The notes below the pieces were generated by a model. The model was given only the letters and a program-made list of their open reading frames with translations. It made no database searches and was not told the origin of the DNA. Position numbers and translations under genes: made by a program. From NCBI RefSeq assembly GCF_004119495.1, contig NZ_NRQU01000005.1:1-64000 (forward strand): DNA of 64,000 nucleotides, in the 5' to 3' direction. Source of the stretch: Flavobacterium sp. YO12 (lineage in GTDB: Bacteria; Bacteroidota; Bacteroidia; Flavobacteriales; Flavobacteriaceae). This document shows positions 42,802 through 52,012 of the stretch, piece by piece (position 1 is the first letter of the stretch; each line of letters begins with the position of its first letter).

Positions 42802-45800
42802 TTAGAAAGATGCTCTTAACATTACTCCATAACTTCTTGTAGAAGGACTTACACCAGCATTGTTTACGTTTTTATCCCATCTAGATCCAGAAGTAGTTGC
42901 TTCAGCATCCATATCTTTAATGGTTCTGTAGATGTAGAACAAGTTACGTCCAAATAAAGAAAGACTTAATTTAGTAGCACCAATTTTACTAGCGTATGAA
43001 GATGGAACATTGAATCCAAGAGATAACTCTCTTAATTTCACATAATCATTCTTTTTAACGTATAATTCATAACGTGAACTACTGTATTGTGGTCCTCCCC
43101 AGTTATAAGTAGTAACATAATAACCCGCTTGAGAAACCACATTTGTATTTGGAGTACCATCTACATTAACACCATCCATTAACATACCATCACGGAATAC
43201 TGGTTGACCAGCTGGACCTGCAGTTGCACTGTTTGGAACCTGAACTCCCTTACCATTGTCCATGTAATACGTTAAACCACCACGCTCGTTTGTACTAGCA
43301 TTCAATGATTCCTCCGTTAAACCTAAAGCTGTCATCCAGCTGATACCTGTTGGCATCAAAGAACCTCCGTACGAATAATCGATATTTACATCTAAAGTGA
43401 AATTTTTATACGTGAATGTGTTCAATAAACCTCCCACACCTTTTGCCATTGCTGATCCGTACTTTTCCCATTTGTCTCCATCAATCATATAAAAACCATC
43501 TGAGTCAACCATTTTATTTCCATTAGCATCGGTTTTAACAGGGTGAGCATAAATACCTCCCATTGGGTCACCTACTACAGATTTTAATTGAGCTGCAGAT
43601 CCATCATAATCAGCATGTAATAATTCACTTGCACCGTTAGCTAATTTTACAATCTTGTTGATGTTTTTAGCCCAGTTTAAAGTTACATCCCAAGAAAAAT
43701 CTTGAGTTCTAAAAGGAGAACCTGTTAAAGCAATCTCGAATCCTTTGTTATTTAATTCCCCTACGTTTGCTAAAATTTTGCTAGCTCCCGTAGTTGGTGC
43801 TAAAGTCATGTCAAGAATTTGATCTTTAATTTTTGCATTGTAGTAAGAAAAATCTAACCCTAATCTTCTATCAAAGAACTTGGTTTCAAAACCAAGCTCA
43901 TATTCATTTTTCATTTCAGGTTTAATTCCTTCATTTCCATAAATATCCTGAGAATTTGTAATCAAAACAGGATTTGCTGTACCTTGAGTTCCTAATGTGT
44001 TTTGAGCAAACGCAACGTTAGCTCTGTAACGATCTGGATAGTTACCCACTATACCCCAAGAACCTCTCATTTTTGCATAACTGATAAATTCTGGTAATGC
44101 AACCGCATCAGACAATATAAAACTTGAGTTAACAGAAGGATAAGTAAAGGCATTGTTATTTGGGTTCATAGTAGAAGTACGGTCTCTTCTGATCGTTCCT
44201 TCAATAAACAAATAGTTTCTAAAACTACCGCTTAAAGTTCCAAAAATCGCATCTTTTACTGTCTCGTATCTTGTACTTTTACTAAGAGGTGTTCCTATAG
44301 ATGAGTTCATATCATACCAACCTTCAACACTTAAACCTCCATTTGTAAAACGAGATACTGTTCTTCCCGTTTCTTGCGTACCAGAATATCCCAAAACAGC
44401 ATTTACACCAAAATCTTCATTAATTTTTTTATTGTATGTCAATAATACATCTCCATAAAGAATATTATAATCCTGAGCATCCATTAAAAAAGATCCAGAA
44501 GAATCACCTTCACTACCAAATTTATAAACTAAAGGTATCTCAACCGGATTTTTATTTTCTGTATTTACCGAAGTTAAGTCAGTCGAAATACGACCGCGTA
44601 ATGTTAACTCATTTGTAATTGCAAGCGTTTCAGTAACACTGGCAATTAAACGGTTTGTAATTTCAGTTTGTCTTTTAGCATTTGTATTCCAAAAATAATC
44701 AGCAATATCACCTCTAAAACCATTACGGTAAATATTCTCACTTGGAGTTAAACTTTGAGTGTCTTTACCCGTAACATATTTATATCCTAAGCTCGTTTTG
44801 TATCTTGCTTTGTACCAATCTCCATTAGAAAATGGACTAATCATACCTGTGAAATTATTAACCAAACGATCCATACCATATGCACGGTTAGTAATATTTT
44901 GATTCAAATAACTTACAATTACGTCTGTTTTTAATTTACCTGTTTTGAAAGATGCATTTAAGTTAAAGTTGTTTTTCTTGTTGTTGTTCCCCATACTTAA
45001 ACCTTCTGATTCAATATGTGTGTAAGAAAAACGAGTGTTGCTGTTTTCTGTATTGTTTGTAAGTGCAATGTTTGTCGTTGCATCCCAAGCATTTTGAAAC
45101 ATATTTTTGTATCCATCTTTTTGAGGTGAATAAGGACGAACTACTCCATCCCAAGTCATAACTGGTTGCCCGTCGAACCAAGGACCATAGTTATAACTAC
45201 TATTAGAAACTCCTCTAGTGTCAGGTGTACCGTCTCCATTTGTATCATACTGTGTAAAACCATTCGGAGCTAAAAATCCTGTAGAAAAATTTGCATTTGA
45301 CCATCCTGGACCTCTTGCATATTGAAATCTAGGTAAGTATGCAATTTCATTGCCAGAGTAACTAGTACTAAAATCTACACCTAATCCTTTTTTTCCTTTA
45401 CCTGATTTAGAAGTAATCAATACAACTCCATTTACAGCTTCAGAACCGTATAAAGCAGCTGCAGATGCACCTTTAAGAATAGAAATATTCTCAATATCTT
45501 CAGGGTTAATATCTGCTAAACCATTGTTTTTAACACGTTGCTCATTCCAGTAATCACTATTGTTTACCTCACCATCACGAATAGGCACACCATCTAAAAT
45601 GATAAGCGGCTGATTTCTACCTGTAATAGAGTTGATTCCACGAATCTGGATATTGATTGCTCCTGCTCCACCCGGAGTAGAAGTAATACGAACACCTGGC
45701 GCTTTACCATACAAAGAGTTAGCAATTGTTGGAGATGCTGTTTTTGTGATCGCATCCGCTTTGATTATACTTGTCGCATAACCAATTGCTTTATTCTTTT

Positions 45801-46137
45801 TAGTTTGTCCTAAAGCGGTAACTGTAACTCCTTCAAGTTCATTTGTTGCGCTTGCCAGCTTAACTTCCATTCCATCAACAGCTTTTAATTCTGTTGTTTT
45901 AAACCCAATCGAACTTATAACGATTGTAGCACCTTCTTTAACTGAAATCTTGAATGCTCCATTCTCATCAGTAAGCGTTTCTTGTTTCGTTCCTTTTTCC
46001 TTAACAATAACTGAAGGAATAGGAAGATTTGCGTTGTCTGTAATTACACCGGAGATTGTTTTATTTTGTGCACTAACTCCTTCGTAGCACAATACCATTA
46101 GAAAAACTAACAGTGATTTGTATAACAGTTTTCTCAT
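42802..46137 (-). CDS. susC: SusC/RagA-family TonB-dependent outer-membrane transporter
   Basis: Energy-dependent outer-membrane channel for oligosaccharides, 1111 residues, with a signal peptide ending VSAQ. It has an N-terminal carboxypeptidase-like regulatory domain (ISGVITDNANLPIPSVIVKE, about 28-95). The plug follows (GKAPGVRITSTPGGAGAINI, QIRGINSITG, QPLIILDGVPI, and ILKGASAAALYGSEAVNGVV) and then the 22-strand barrel, ending RSYGVMLRASF with the usual aromatic final residue. No N-terminal signalling (STN) domain is seen, so it does not directly control an anti-sigma factor. Control more likely comes from the LacI gene next door, 278 bases upstream of the ATG, with a TATATCGTTTTA box between them. 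It is the only SusCD pair in the window. Confidence 0.96.
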   Translation of the reverse strand: MRKLLYKSLLVFLMVLCYEGVSAQNKTISGVITDNANLPIPSVIVKEKGTKQETLTDENGAFKISVKEGATIVISSIGFKTTELKAVDGMEVKLASATNELEGVTVTALGQTKKNKAIGYATSIIKADAITKTASPTIANSLYGKAPGVRITSTPGGAGAINIQIRGINSITGRNQPLIILDGVPIRDGEVNNSDYWNEQRVKNNGLADINPEDIENISILKGASAAALYGSEAVNGVVLITSKSGKGKKGLGVDFSTSYSGNEIAYLPRFQYARGPGWSNANFSTGFLAPNGFTQYDTNGDGTPDTRGVSNSSYNYGPWFDGQPVMTWDGVVRPYSPQKDGYKNMFQNAWDATTNIALTNNTENSNTRFSYTHIESEGLSMGNNNKKNNFNLNASFKTGKLKTDVIVSYLNQNITNRAYGMDRLVNNFTGMISPFSNGDWYKARYKTSLGYKYVTGKDTQSLTPSENIYRNGFRGDIADYFWNTNAKRQTEITNRLIASVTETLAITNELTLRGRISTDLTSVNTENKNPVEIPLVYKFGSEGDSSGSFLMDAQDYNILYGDVLLTYNKKINEDFGVNAVLGYSGTQETGRTVSRFTNGGLSVEGWYDMNSSIGTPLSKSTRYETVKDAIFGTLSGSFRNYLFIEGTIRRDRTSTMNPNNNAFTYPSVNSSFILSDAVALPEFISYAKMRGSWGIVGNYPDRYRANVAFAQNTLGTQGTANPVLITNSQDIYGNEGIKPEMKNEYELGFETKFFDRRLGLDFSYYNAKIKDQILDMTLAPTTGASKILANVGELNNKGFEIALTGSPFRTQDFSWDVTLNWAKNINKIVKLANGASELLHADYDGSAAQLKSVVGDPMGGIYAHPVKTDANGNKMVDSDGFYMIDGDKWEKYGSAMAKGVGGLLNTFTYKNFTLDVNIDYSYGGSLMPTGISWMTALGLTEESLNASTNERGGLTYYMDNGKGVQVPNSATAGPAGQPVFRDGMLMDGVNVDGTPNTNVVSQAGYYVTTYNWGGPQYSSSRYELYVKKNDYVKLRELSLGFNVPSSYASKIGATKLSLSLFGRNLFYIYRTIKDMDAEATTSGSRWDKNVNNAGVSPSTRSYGVMLRASF

Positions 46138-46371
46138 AATTAATATTAGTTTGGTTTGGTTTTAATTTTTGTTTAAATTGAAAGGTTCTGAATTTTTAAA
46201 AAATAGTAAATACTAAAACCTTTAATTCTATATTACTTAATTTACCCTTTCAGCATTTAGTAATAATTTAAGTTTCCTGAATAACATTTTTTCTATTTCT
46301 TTTACATCATAAGCGTCTTTGTTTTTATTTAATAATTTGTTTAGCTCTCTTGAGTTGCTTACTAATTCAAC

Positions 46372-46383
46372 TATATCGTTTTA
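46372..46383. promoter_or_regulatory. Putative LacI-type operator upstream of susC
   Basis: TATATCGTTTTA, a one-base variant of the box, 235 bases before the susC ATG, just past the restored end of lacI. The flank TTTTAGTGATAT continues the ACTAA/TTAGT pattern seen at other sites. Confidence 0.5.
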
Positions 46384-46414
46384 GTGATATTCTTTAAAAA
46401 AAAGGGTGCAATTT

Positions 46415-47427
46415 TTAAACCGATTCCCTTATTGTCAAACTTCCTTTTTTCTTTTCTTTTACAACCTTATAATTGCTGCCGTCAGTCATTTGCTTCATCA
46501 ACAATTTGATTGTTTTTTTCCCATCTCTTCAATTGGCTGTGATAATACAGTTATTGATGGCGAATGAAGTCTAAAACTGTCATGATCATCAAAACTAATA
46601 ACTGCTTTATCTACAGGAATTCTTAACCCAAGCTTGCTTAAAGACTGTAATCCAGCAAGAAGCAAATAATTTGCTCCAAACAAAACTGCATCTATATCAC
46701 TTGTTTTATCCAAAAATTCAGAGATCTTTTCAATTCGTTCTTCTTCACTAATATGATACTCTAAATCTAAAATTTTAGATTCATCATATAATCCCACTTC
46801 TTTTAATGCTTTTGTATATCCTTGCTTTCTCAAATTCATCTGAATCAACTGAGAAGAGTTGGTGACAAATGCAATTTTTCGAAATCCTTTTTTTAATAAA
46901 TAATGTGTTGCCGTTTCTGCTCCCTCAAAATTATCAAGTACTACATGGCTAACCTCCTGCTCTTCAAAATAACGATCGACTAAAACAACCGGACATTGTA
47001 ACTCTAACAGTCTGTCTATAGTCGATTTCATATTCTCGGTTGGCGTTATAATAAACCCATCAACATTTGCCTGCAATAAACTATTAACTAACTCAACTGC
47101 ACGTTCATCATTTCCACCCGTACTGCAATAAAAGACTCTATAATTTAAGTCTATTGCTTCACTCTCTATTACTCTTGCTAAATCAGAAAAAAACTGATTT
47201 GAAATATCTTCTACAATAAGCCCAATCGATCTTGTTTTACCAGTTCTTAAACTGCTGGCGATCATATTGAGTTTAAATTTCATTTCTTCACTAACCTTAA
47301 AAACTTTTTTGATCACTTCCTTACTTATCCCCATCTTCTCACCTTTATCATTAAGAACAAATGAAACCGTAGTTACCGATACATTTGCCGCCTTAGCGAT
47401 ATCTTTGATAGTGATCTTTTTTTTCAT
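46415..47427 (-). CDS. LacI-family regulator, C-terminus restored across an A7 frameshift
   Basis: Transcription factor with an N-terminal LacI helix-turn-helix (ITIKDIAKAANVSVTTVSFVLN, shown here as ITIKDIAKAANVS and VTTVSFVLND) and a periplasmic-binding-type sensor (RSIGLIVEDISNQFF, DGFIITPTEN, VVLVDRYF). The open frame stops at 46,498 with 309 residues, ending QPIEEMGKKQSNC. That is too short and off-family. The run of seven A (46,513-46,519 on the other strand) is the break. Reading one base back there gives GKKTIKLLMKQMTDG and then GSLTIRESV, stopping at 46,415, the standard LacI ending and 337 residues in total. So this is a sequencing error, a recent one-base loss, or a -1 slip on the A run. 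Two TAAAWCGWTTTA boxes in front point to self-regulation. Confidence 0.88.
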
Positions 47428-47483
47428 AAAACGTTAAGTTTATCTTAAACCTTAGTTAATTTATTAAAACAAATATATTTTAA

Positions 47484-47508
47484 TAAAACGATTTACAAAA
47501 ACGTTTTA
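47484..47508. promoter_or_regulatory. Tandem putative operators upstream of lacI
   Basis: TAAAACGATTTA (47,484-47,495) and AAAAACGTTTTA (47,497-47,508), 56 and 69 bases before the lacI ATG. Their centres are 13 bases apart. Two sites side by side suggest autoregulation and tight binding. Confidence 0.6.
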
Positions 47509-47993
47509 GTATTTTTTTTTGCAGCAAAATGACTTTTTTAACATTTAAAAAAAGCATAACCCAATTTTACTCCTAATTGATCTCAAATAAAACAAACACA
47601 AGCAATTAAATGAATATTATTTTTCTGACAAACCTTTAAAAAGCACCAAAATTTGAGAAAAATTAAAACTTCAAAAAAATGAAGAAAAAAATCAGTGTTA
47701 TTATAAATTATTTAACATAAATATATGTTAAGCTTAATTCTCTTTAACAAATAACAATTTTGTAATAAATGTAACTTTTTTTAACATTTTCATTTTTATC
47801 AATTTATTAACTTCATTAAATAATCATCCCTTCATTTTAAAATTTTACTCTCTTACTTTTTCTAATTTTTAAAATTGTAAGCTTTTATTTGCATTTGTTT
47901 TTATAAACTGATGCTTTTCTCATAAAGCACTCCGATTTTTAGTGTAAACTGCTTCTTTTAAACTCAAAAAAAAGTCTCTTTCTGCCCTTTTTA
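47509..47993. other. AT-rich gap without a gene
   Basis: About 485 bases between the lacI operators and the PNGase stop. It is very T/A rich, with a weak hairpin GCTTTTCTCATAAAGC (47,911-47,926) that may help end the PNGase operon. I see no credible gene, tRNA or clear terminator. Confidence 0.5.
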
Positions 47994-49184
47994 TCAAAGT
48001 TCATAAACAACATAAGCACTTACCATCCAGTGATTTGAAGTTCCGTTAGCATTTTTTTGAGCTTCTGGAATACTAAAAATGGCGGTATGTTTTCCTTCAT
48101 TTAATTCTAATGGAACAATCATAGGCGGAACATTACTTCCCGGACACCAATTAGAACGGCTTAAATCACTGCTTGCAATTGGTTCTTCAATTTCTTTTAC
48201 TGCATAAGTTCCTTTATCATCCTGAATATAAGGCGCTTTTCTTTTCTTCAACCAAACTCCCGTTCCCGGATTGAATCGACGAAAACTAGCGCAATCATCT
48301 CTCCACGGAATAAAATCAATTACTTTTTTTCCATCTATTTTTACAATGTTCTGTTTCTTAACAAATTCATCACCTTCACCATGACCTCCATGACCTGTTG
48401 TGATATAATATAGTTTTAGGTTCTTTGCTCCTTTTGGCAGATTGAACTCTACTTGAAAATCTTTGTAAGCAAATAATTCATCATTACCTTGATTTGGTCC
48501 AAAAGGCTCTGTATTCAAAATTGGGACAACGATTCTATTCTTTGGCAGATCACAGCTTAACTCGCTTGGAGTAAGATTTATAGAGGCGTTTACAATATGT
48601 CCTCCTTTAGTGTAGTTTCCTATATGAACTCCAACCCAAACTTCACTTTGAAGTAAAGTTGAAAACTGCGAAATATCTTCTTTCCATCTCACCTCTTTCT
48701 CCCAATACGGAATGTAAACGGGTTTGCGCTGTAATGAGTCATTGCTAAAAAAGCCAATACCAAAAGTGGTCATAAAACGCATTAATTCTACTGTTGGCGC
48801 AAAGTTACCTTCTGGAGCTATCATTTTGATTTTAGTATATTCACTTGAAGCAAACTTTTTTCCTTTGACTACTTCTTCTAATGAATTGTTCTTATCAACC
48901 GGAAGAACAAAAATTGATCCTGCTCTATCGTAACGATCACCGCCCGAAATCACGCTAACATTAATTTCGTATTTAGTATTTACTTTTTGCTTTGGAAAAG
49001 TCAGTTTTTTAAAAACATATTGCCCACCGCCATAATAAACGTTTCCATTAGCATCAGTCGAAAAGTCTTTGCATTTATCATCATGCTGTACTCTTACCTG
49101 ATTAAATATTTCAAGTTTTTGCCCTGTAACCTGATTACTAAATAGTAATGTACTTAACAGTATTGCAAAAATTATTTTTTTCAT
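47994..49184 (-). CDS. PNGase F-type peptide:N-glycosidase
   Basis: Second glycan-releasing amidase, 396 residues, with a signal peptide ending QVTGQ. It has the two-domain PNGase F core without the long N-terminal extension of the gene at 36,432. Candidates for the PNGase F residues D60, E118 and E206 are D86 (GGDRYDRAGSI), E133 (TVELMRFM) and E273 (HGGHGEGDEF). IPWRDDCASFRRFNPGTG and SSDLSRSNWCPG are strong family marks. An extra lysine-rich segment (about 312-335) separates these last two. It is the last gene of the fucosidase operon, 66 bases after the GH3 gene. Two PNGases of different layout in one locus suggest different tolerance for core fucose. It is similar in size to classical PNGase F, slightly longer. 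Confidence 0.91.
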   Translation of the reverse strand: MKKIIFAILLSTLLFSNQVTGQKLEIFNQVRVQHDDKCKDFSTDANGNVYYGGGQYVFKKLTFPKQKVNTKYEINVSVISGGDRYDRAGSIFVLPVDKNNSLEEVVKGKKFASSEYTKIKMIAPEGNFAPTVELMRFMTTFGIGFFSNDSLQRKPVYIPYWEKEVRWKEDISQFSTLLQSEVWVGVHIGNYTKGGHIVNASINLTPSELSCDLPKNRIVVPILNTEPFGPNQGNDELFAYKDFQVEFNLPKGAKNLKLYYITTGHGGHGEGDEFVKKQNIVKIDGKKVIDFIPWRDDCASFRRFNPGTGVWLKKRKAPYIQDDKGTYAVKEIEEPIASSDLSRSNWCPGSNVPPMIVPLELNEGKHTAIFSIPEAQKNANGTSNHWMVSAYVVYEL

Positions 49185-49250
49185 ATTCTTTAAATTTCTT
49201 TTGTATTTTTTTTATTCTGAGGTTTAAATCTTCCTAGCTAAAACTCAAGA

Positions 49251-51920
49251 TTATTTGGTCACTGTAATAATTTCTCTTAATCGAATGTCTCTTGACGAAG
49301 CTCCAATCATAATTCTGAAATCTCCAGGTTCAACAACCCATTTCATATCTTCATTTAGCATTTGTAAAACTTCCTTGTTAATCTCAAACGAAACTTCTTT
49401 TGATTCTCCAGCTTTAAGCGAAATTCTCTGAAAACCTTTCATTTGTTTTATCGGCTGGGTGATAGACGATAAAAGATCTCTTACGTACAATTGAACCACT
49501 TCGTCACCATCAACTTTACTCGTATTTTTTATGGTGCAATACACTTTTGTGGTTTCTGATTTTCCGATTTGTTTTTTGTCGAATCGCAAATTGCTGTATT
49601 CAAAAGTCGAATAACTTAATCCGAAACCAAATGGAAACAAAGGTGCTCCGTTTAAATTGGTATAATCATCAGAACGTCCAGTTGGTTTATGATTATAAAC
49701 TAATGGCAGCTGTCCCTCGAAAACAGGAAACGTGATAGGCAAACGTCCTGCTGGGTTTTTATCTCCAAATAGAATATTGGCAAAAGCATGACCTCCGTCT
49801 TCACCCGGATACCAAACATCCAAAATCGAAGGCACGTTATTGATCCATTTATCCATTGTAATGGCGCTCCCTCCTACTAAAACTACAACAACTGGTTTTC
49901 CTGTTGCAGCAACGGCGTTGATTAATTCTTCCTGATGTCCCAGTAAACCTAAATACGCTCTATCGTTAAATTCTCCTTCTTCAATTCCCGCGGCAATTAC
50001 AGCAACATCAGATTTTTTAGCCGCTGCAACAGCTTCTTCAATCTTCTTTTGCCAATCATTATCAACTCCTACGTTCCAAACTAATTTGAATTTAGCATAA
50101 CCCTGCGATTCAAAAAACTCAATTTTAATATCGTATTCTTTATCTTTCTCAAAATTGAAATCAACCAATTTTGCCGAATACGTTTGGCTTTTCCAATTGT
50201 CAATAATCAGTTTTCCATTCAAATACAAACGGTAACCATCGTTACCTTCAAAACCAATTTTATAAGTTCCTGATACTGGCGATTTTATTTTTCCTGTCCA
50301 CTTTGCAGAATAAAAATCATAATTAATTTTTTCTTGATCTGGAGAGTATAATGTCCAATCAAAACTAATTGTATTATCTAATCTTATCAAAGCAGGAGTT
50401 CCGCTTAATTGTACATTATTGAAATATTCTGCTGATAATCCGTTTACGGCTTTTCCTTTTTCAACGCTGAATAAATTAGCAGACGGAACAACAGTATATT
50501 CAATATTTCTTCTTGCACAGCCTTCTGCCAAATTAATTACAGCTGACGAACCTAGCTTTGCTTTTATACCGTCAAGCATACTTACTTTTCCGTTTCCGGG
50601 ACCACTATAACCACCTAAACGTGCTTCGGTGATATCATTTCCTATTAAGGCAATTGATTGTATTGATTTTTTAAGAGGTAGTACATTGTTATCATTTTTT
50701 AACAAAACCATTCCTTTTTCTGCCGCTTCTCTTGCTAATAATTTATGAGCAGGATTTCCGTTCCATTTGTTCGTTTCTCTTTCATCAGCATATGGATTAT
50801 CGAATAAACCCAATTCAAATTTTAATCTCAAAACTCTCGTTACGGCTTCGTCAATATTTTTCATATCTATTCTTCCGTCTAAGAAAGGCGGCTGAAATAA
50901 TTTATAATGATCGTAGGCTGTTTGAAAAATAACATCTAAGCCATTATTGATCGCATTTGCACTTGATTCAGGGTAATCTTTTGCCGTATAATGCAATACA
51001 TTTCCTCCGCCAACAGCATTTGCATCCGAAATGATGAATCCTTTAAAATTCATTTCGCCTTTTAGTTTTTTATTCAACAGCCAGTCATTTGCTGTGCAAG
51101 GACTTCCGTTTATGGTATTGTATGAAGTCATAACGCTTCGGCTTCCGCCTTCATTAAAGCAGGCACGGAATGGAGGAAACTGATATTCTTCTAAATAACG
51201 TTCGTTGTAATCAATTGGATAACTATCACGACCGCCGTCTCCGCTGTTTGCAAGGAAATGTTTTGGAGTTGTGATTACTCCTCTTTCTTCAAAAGACGAC
51301 ACATAAGCGACTCCCATTTTTGAAGAAAGAAAAGGATCTTCACCATACGTTTCCTCAACGCGCCCCCAGCGAACATCTGAAGCTAGATTTACAACAGGTG
51401 ATAAAATTTGACGAATTCCGCGGCTTTTTGATTCTAATGCAATCGCAGTCGAAACTCTTTTCATTAATCCGGGATCAAATGTTGCAGCCAATGAAATAGA
51501 TTGCGGAAATGCTGTTGCTCCGTCTCTTACTAATCCGTGTAATGCTTCATCAAAAGCGATTATAGGAATTCCTAAACGTGTTTTTTCGACAAAATACTTC
51601 TGCATTTTGTTGATTAATTTTACTGTTTCTTTTGCGTTACTTGCTGCGCTGTAATCTAAAATTTGATTACTTGCATCGGTACTTCCTTTGGCACTTACCT
51701 GAAAGCCAAAAATTCCGTTTTTATAATTCTCTGCTCCATCAGACAAATCGCCGGGAATCATAAACATCTGCCAAAATTTTTCCTTAACTGTCATTCGGGA
51801 TAATAAATCCTGAACGCGTTCGTCTACGGGTAATTTTGGATTTTTATACTTTGGAGTGTTCTGTGAAAAAATGGTTTGAACTCCAAGAAATAAAACTATT
51901 AAAAGTGTTTTTTTGTTCAT
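49251..51920 (-). CDS. GH3 beta-glycosidase with PA14 insert
   Basis: Retaining exo-beta-glycosidase, about 889 residues from the ATG at 51,920. I choose that start because it opens a good signal peptide (KTLLIVLFLGVQTIFSQ). A further ATG at 51,998 lies inside a terminator hairpin. The nucleophile is D299 in FIISDANAVGG. Other GH3 marks are FDEALHGLVRDGATAFPQ, VRWGRVEETYGEDP and TPKHFLANSGDGGRD. A PA14 domain (about 515-640: YKIGFEGNDGYRLYLNGKL, IIDNWKS) is inserted in the second GH3 domain, as in some beta-glucosidases where it shapes the substrate site. The Fn3-like domain ends the protein. It may take beta-glucose, beta-GlcNAc or another beta-sugar. Its place between GH29 and PNGase says only that it is part of the same glycan job. 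Confidence 0.9.
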   Translation of the reverse strand: MNKKTLLIVLFLGVQTIFSQNTPKYKNPKLPVDERVQDLLSRMTVKEKFWQMFMIPGDLSDGAENYKNGIFGFQVSAKGSTDASNQILDYSAASNAKETVKLINKMQKYFVEKTRLGIPIIAFDEALHGLVRDGATAFPQSISLAATFDPGLMKRVSTAIALESKSRGIRQILSPVVNLASDVRWGRVEETYGEDPFLSSKMGVAYVSSFEERGVITTPKHFLANSGDGGRDSYPIDYNERYLEEYQFPPFRACFNEGGSRSVMTSYNTINGSPCTANDWLLNKKLKGEMNFKGFIISDANAVGGGNVLHYTAKDYPESSANAINNGLDVIFQTAYDHYKLFQPPFLDGRIDMKNIDEAVTRVLRLKFELGLFDNPYADERETNKWNGNPAHKLLAREAAEKGMVLLKNDNNVLPLKKSIQSIALIGNDITEARLGGYSGPGNGKVSMLDGIKAKLGSSAVINLAEGCARRNIEYTVVPSANLFSVEKGKAVNGLSAEYFNNVQLSGTPALIRLDNTISFDWTLYSPDQEKINYDFYSAKWTGKIKSPVSGTYKIGFEGNDGYRLYLNGKLIIDNWKSQTYSAKLVDFNFEKDKEYDIKIEFFESQGYAKFKLVWNVGVDNDWQKKIEEAVAAAKKSDVAVIAAGIEEGEFNDRAYLGLLGHQEELINAVAATGKPVVVVLVGGSAITMDKWINNVPSILDVWYPGEDGGHAFANILFGDKNPAGRLPITFPVFEGQLPLVYNHKPTGRSDDYTNLNGAPLFPFGFGLSYSTFEYSNLRFDKKQIGKSETTKVYCTIKNTSKVDGDEVVQLYVRDLLSSITQPIKQMKGFQRISLKAGESKEVSFEINKEVLQMLNEDMKWVVEPGDFRIMIGASSRDIRLREIITVTK

Positions 51921-51964
51921 GATAATACTGCTGTTGTACTGAATGGATTGAATGTCTTCTTTAT

Positions 51965-52003
51965 AAAAAATGCCATCCTCAAAAGTTGAAGATGACATTT
52001 TTT
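51965..52003 (-). terminator. Intra-operon terminator between GH29 and GH3
   Basis: AAAAAATGTCATCTTCAA pairs with TTGAGGATGGCATTTTTT on the minus strand (two G-U pairs, loop of 3). It lies 10 bases after the GH29 stop and 45 bases before the GH3 ATG. The wobble pairs favour the minus strand, so it can cut or reduce transcription into GH3 and the PNGase. Confidence 0.75.
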
Positions 52004-52012
52004 ATGCTTTTA

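Noticed and set aside
51921..51998. Longer N-terminus for the PA14-containing GH3
   Set aside because: The ATG at 51,998 lies in a terminator stem, and the extra 26 residues would hide a good signal peptide.
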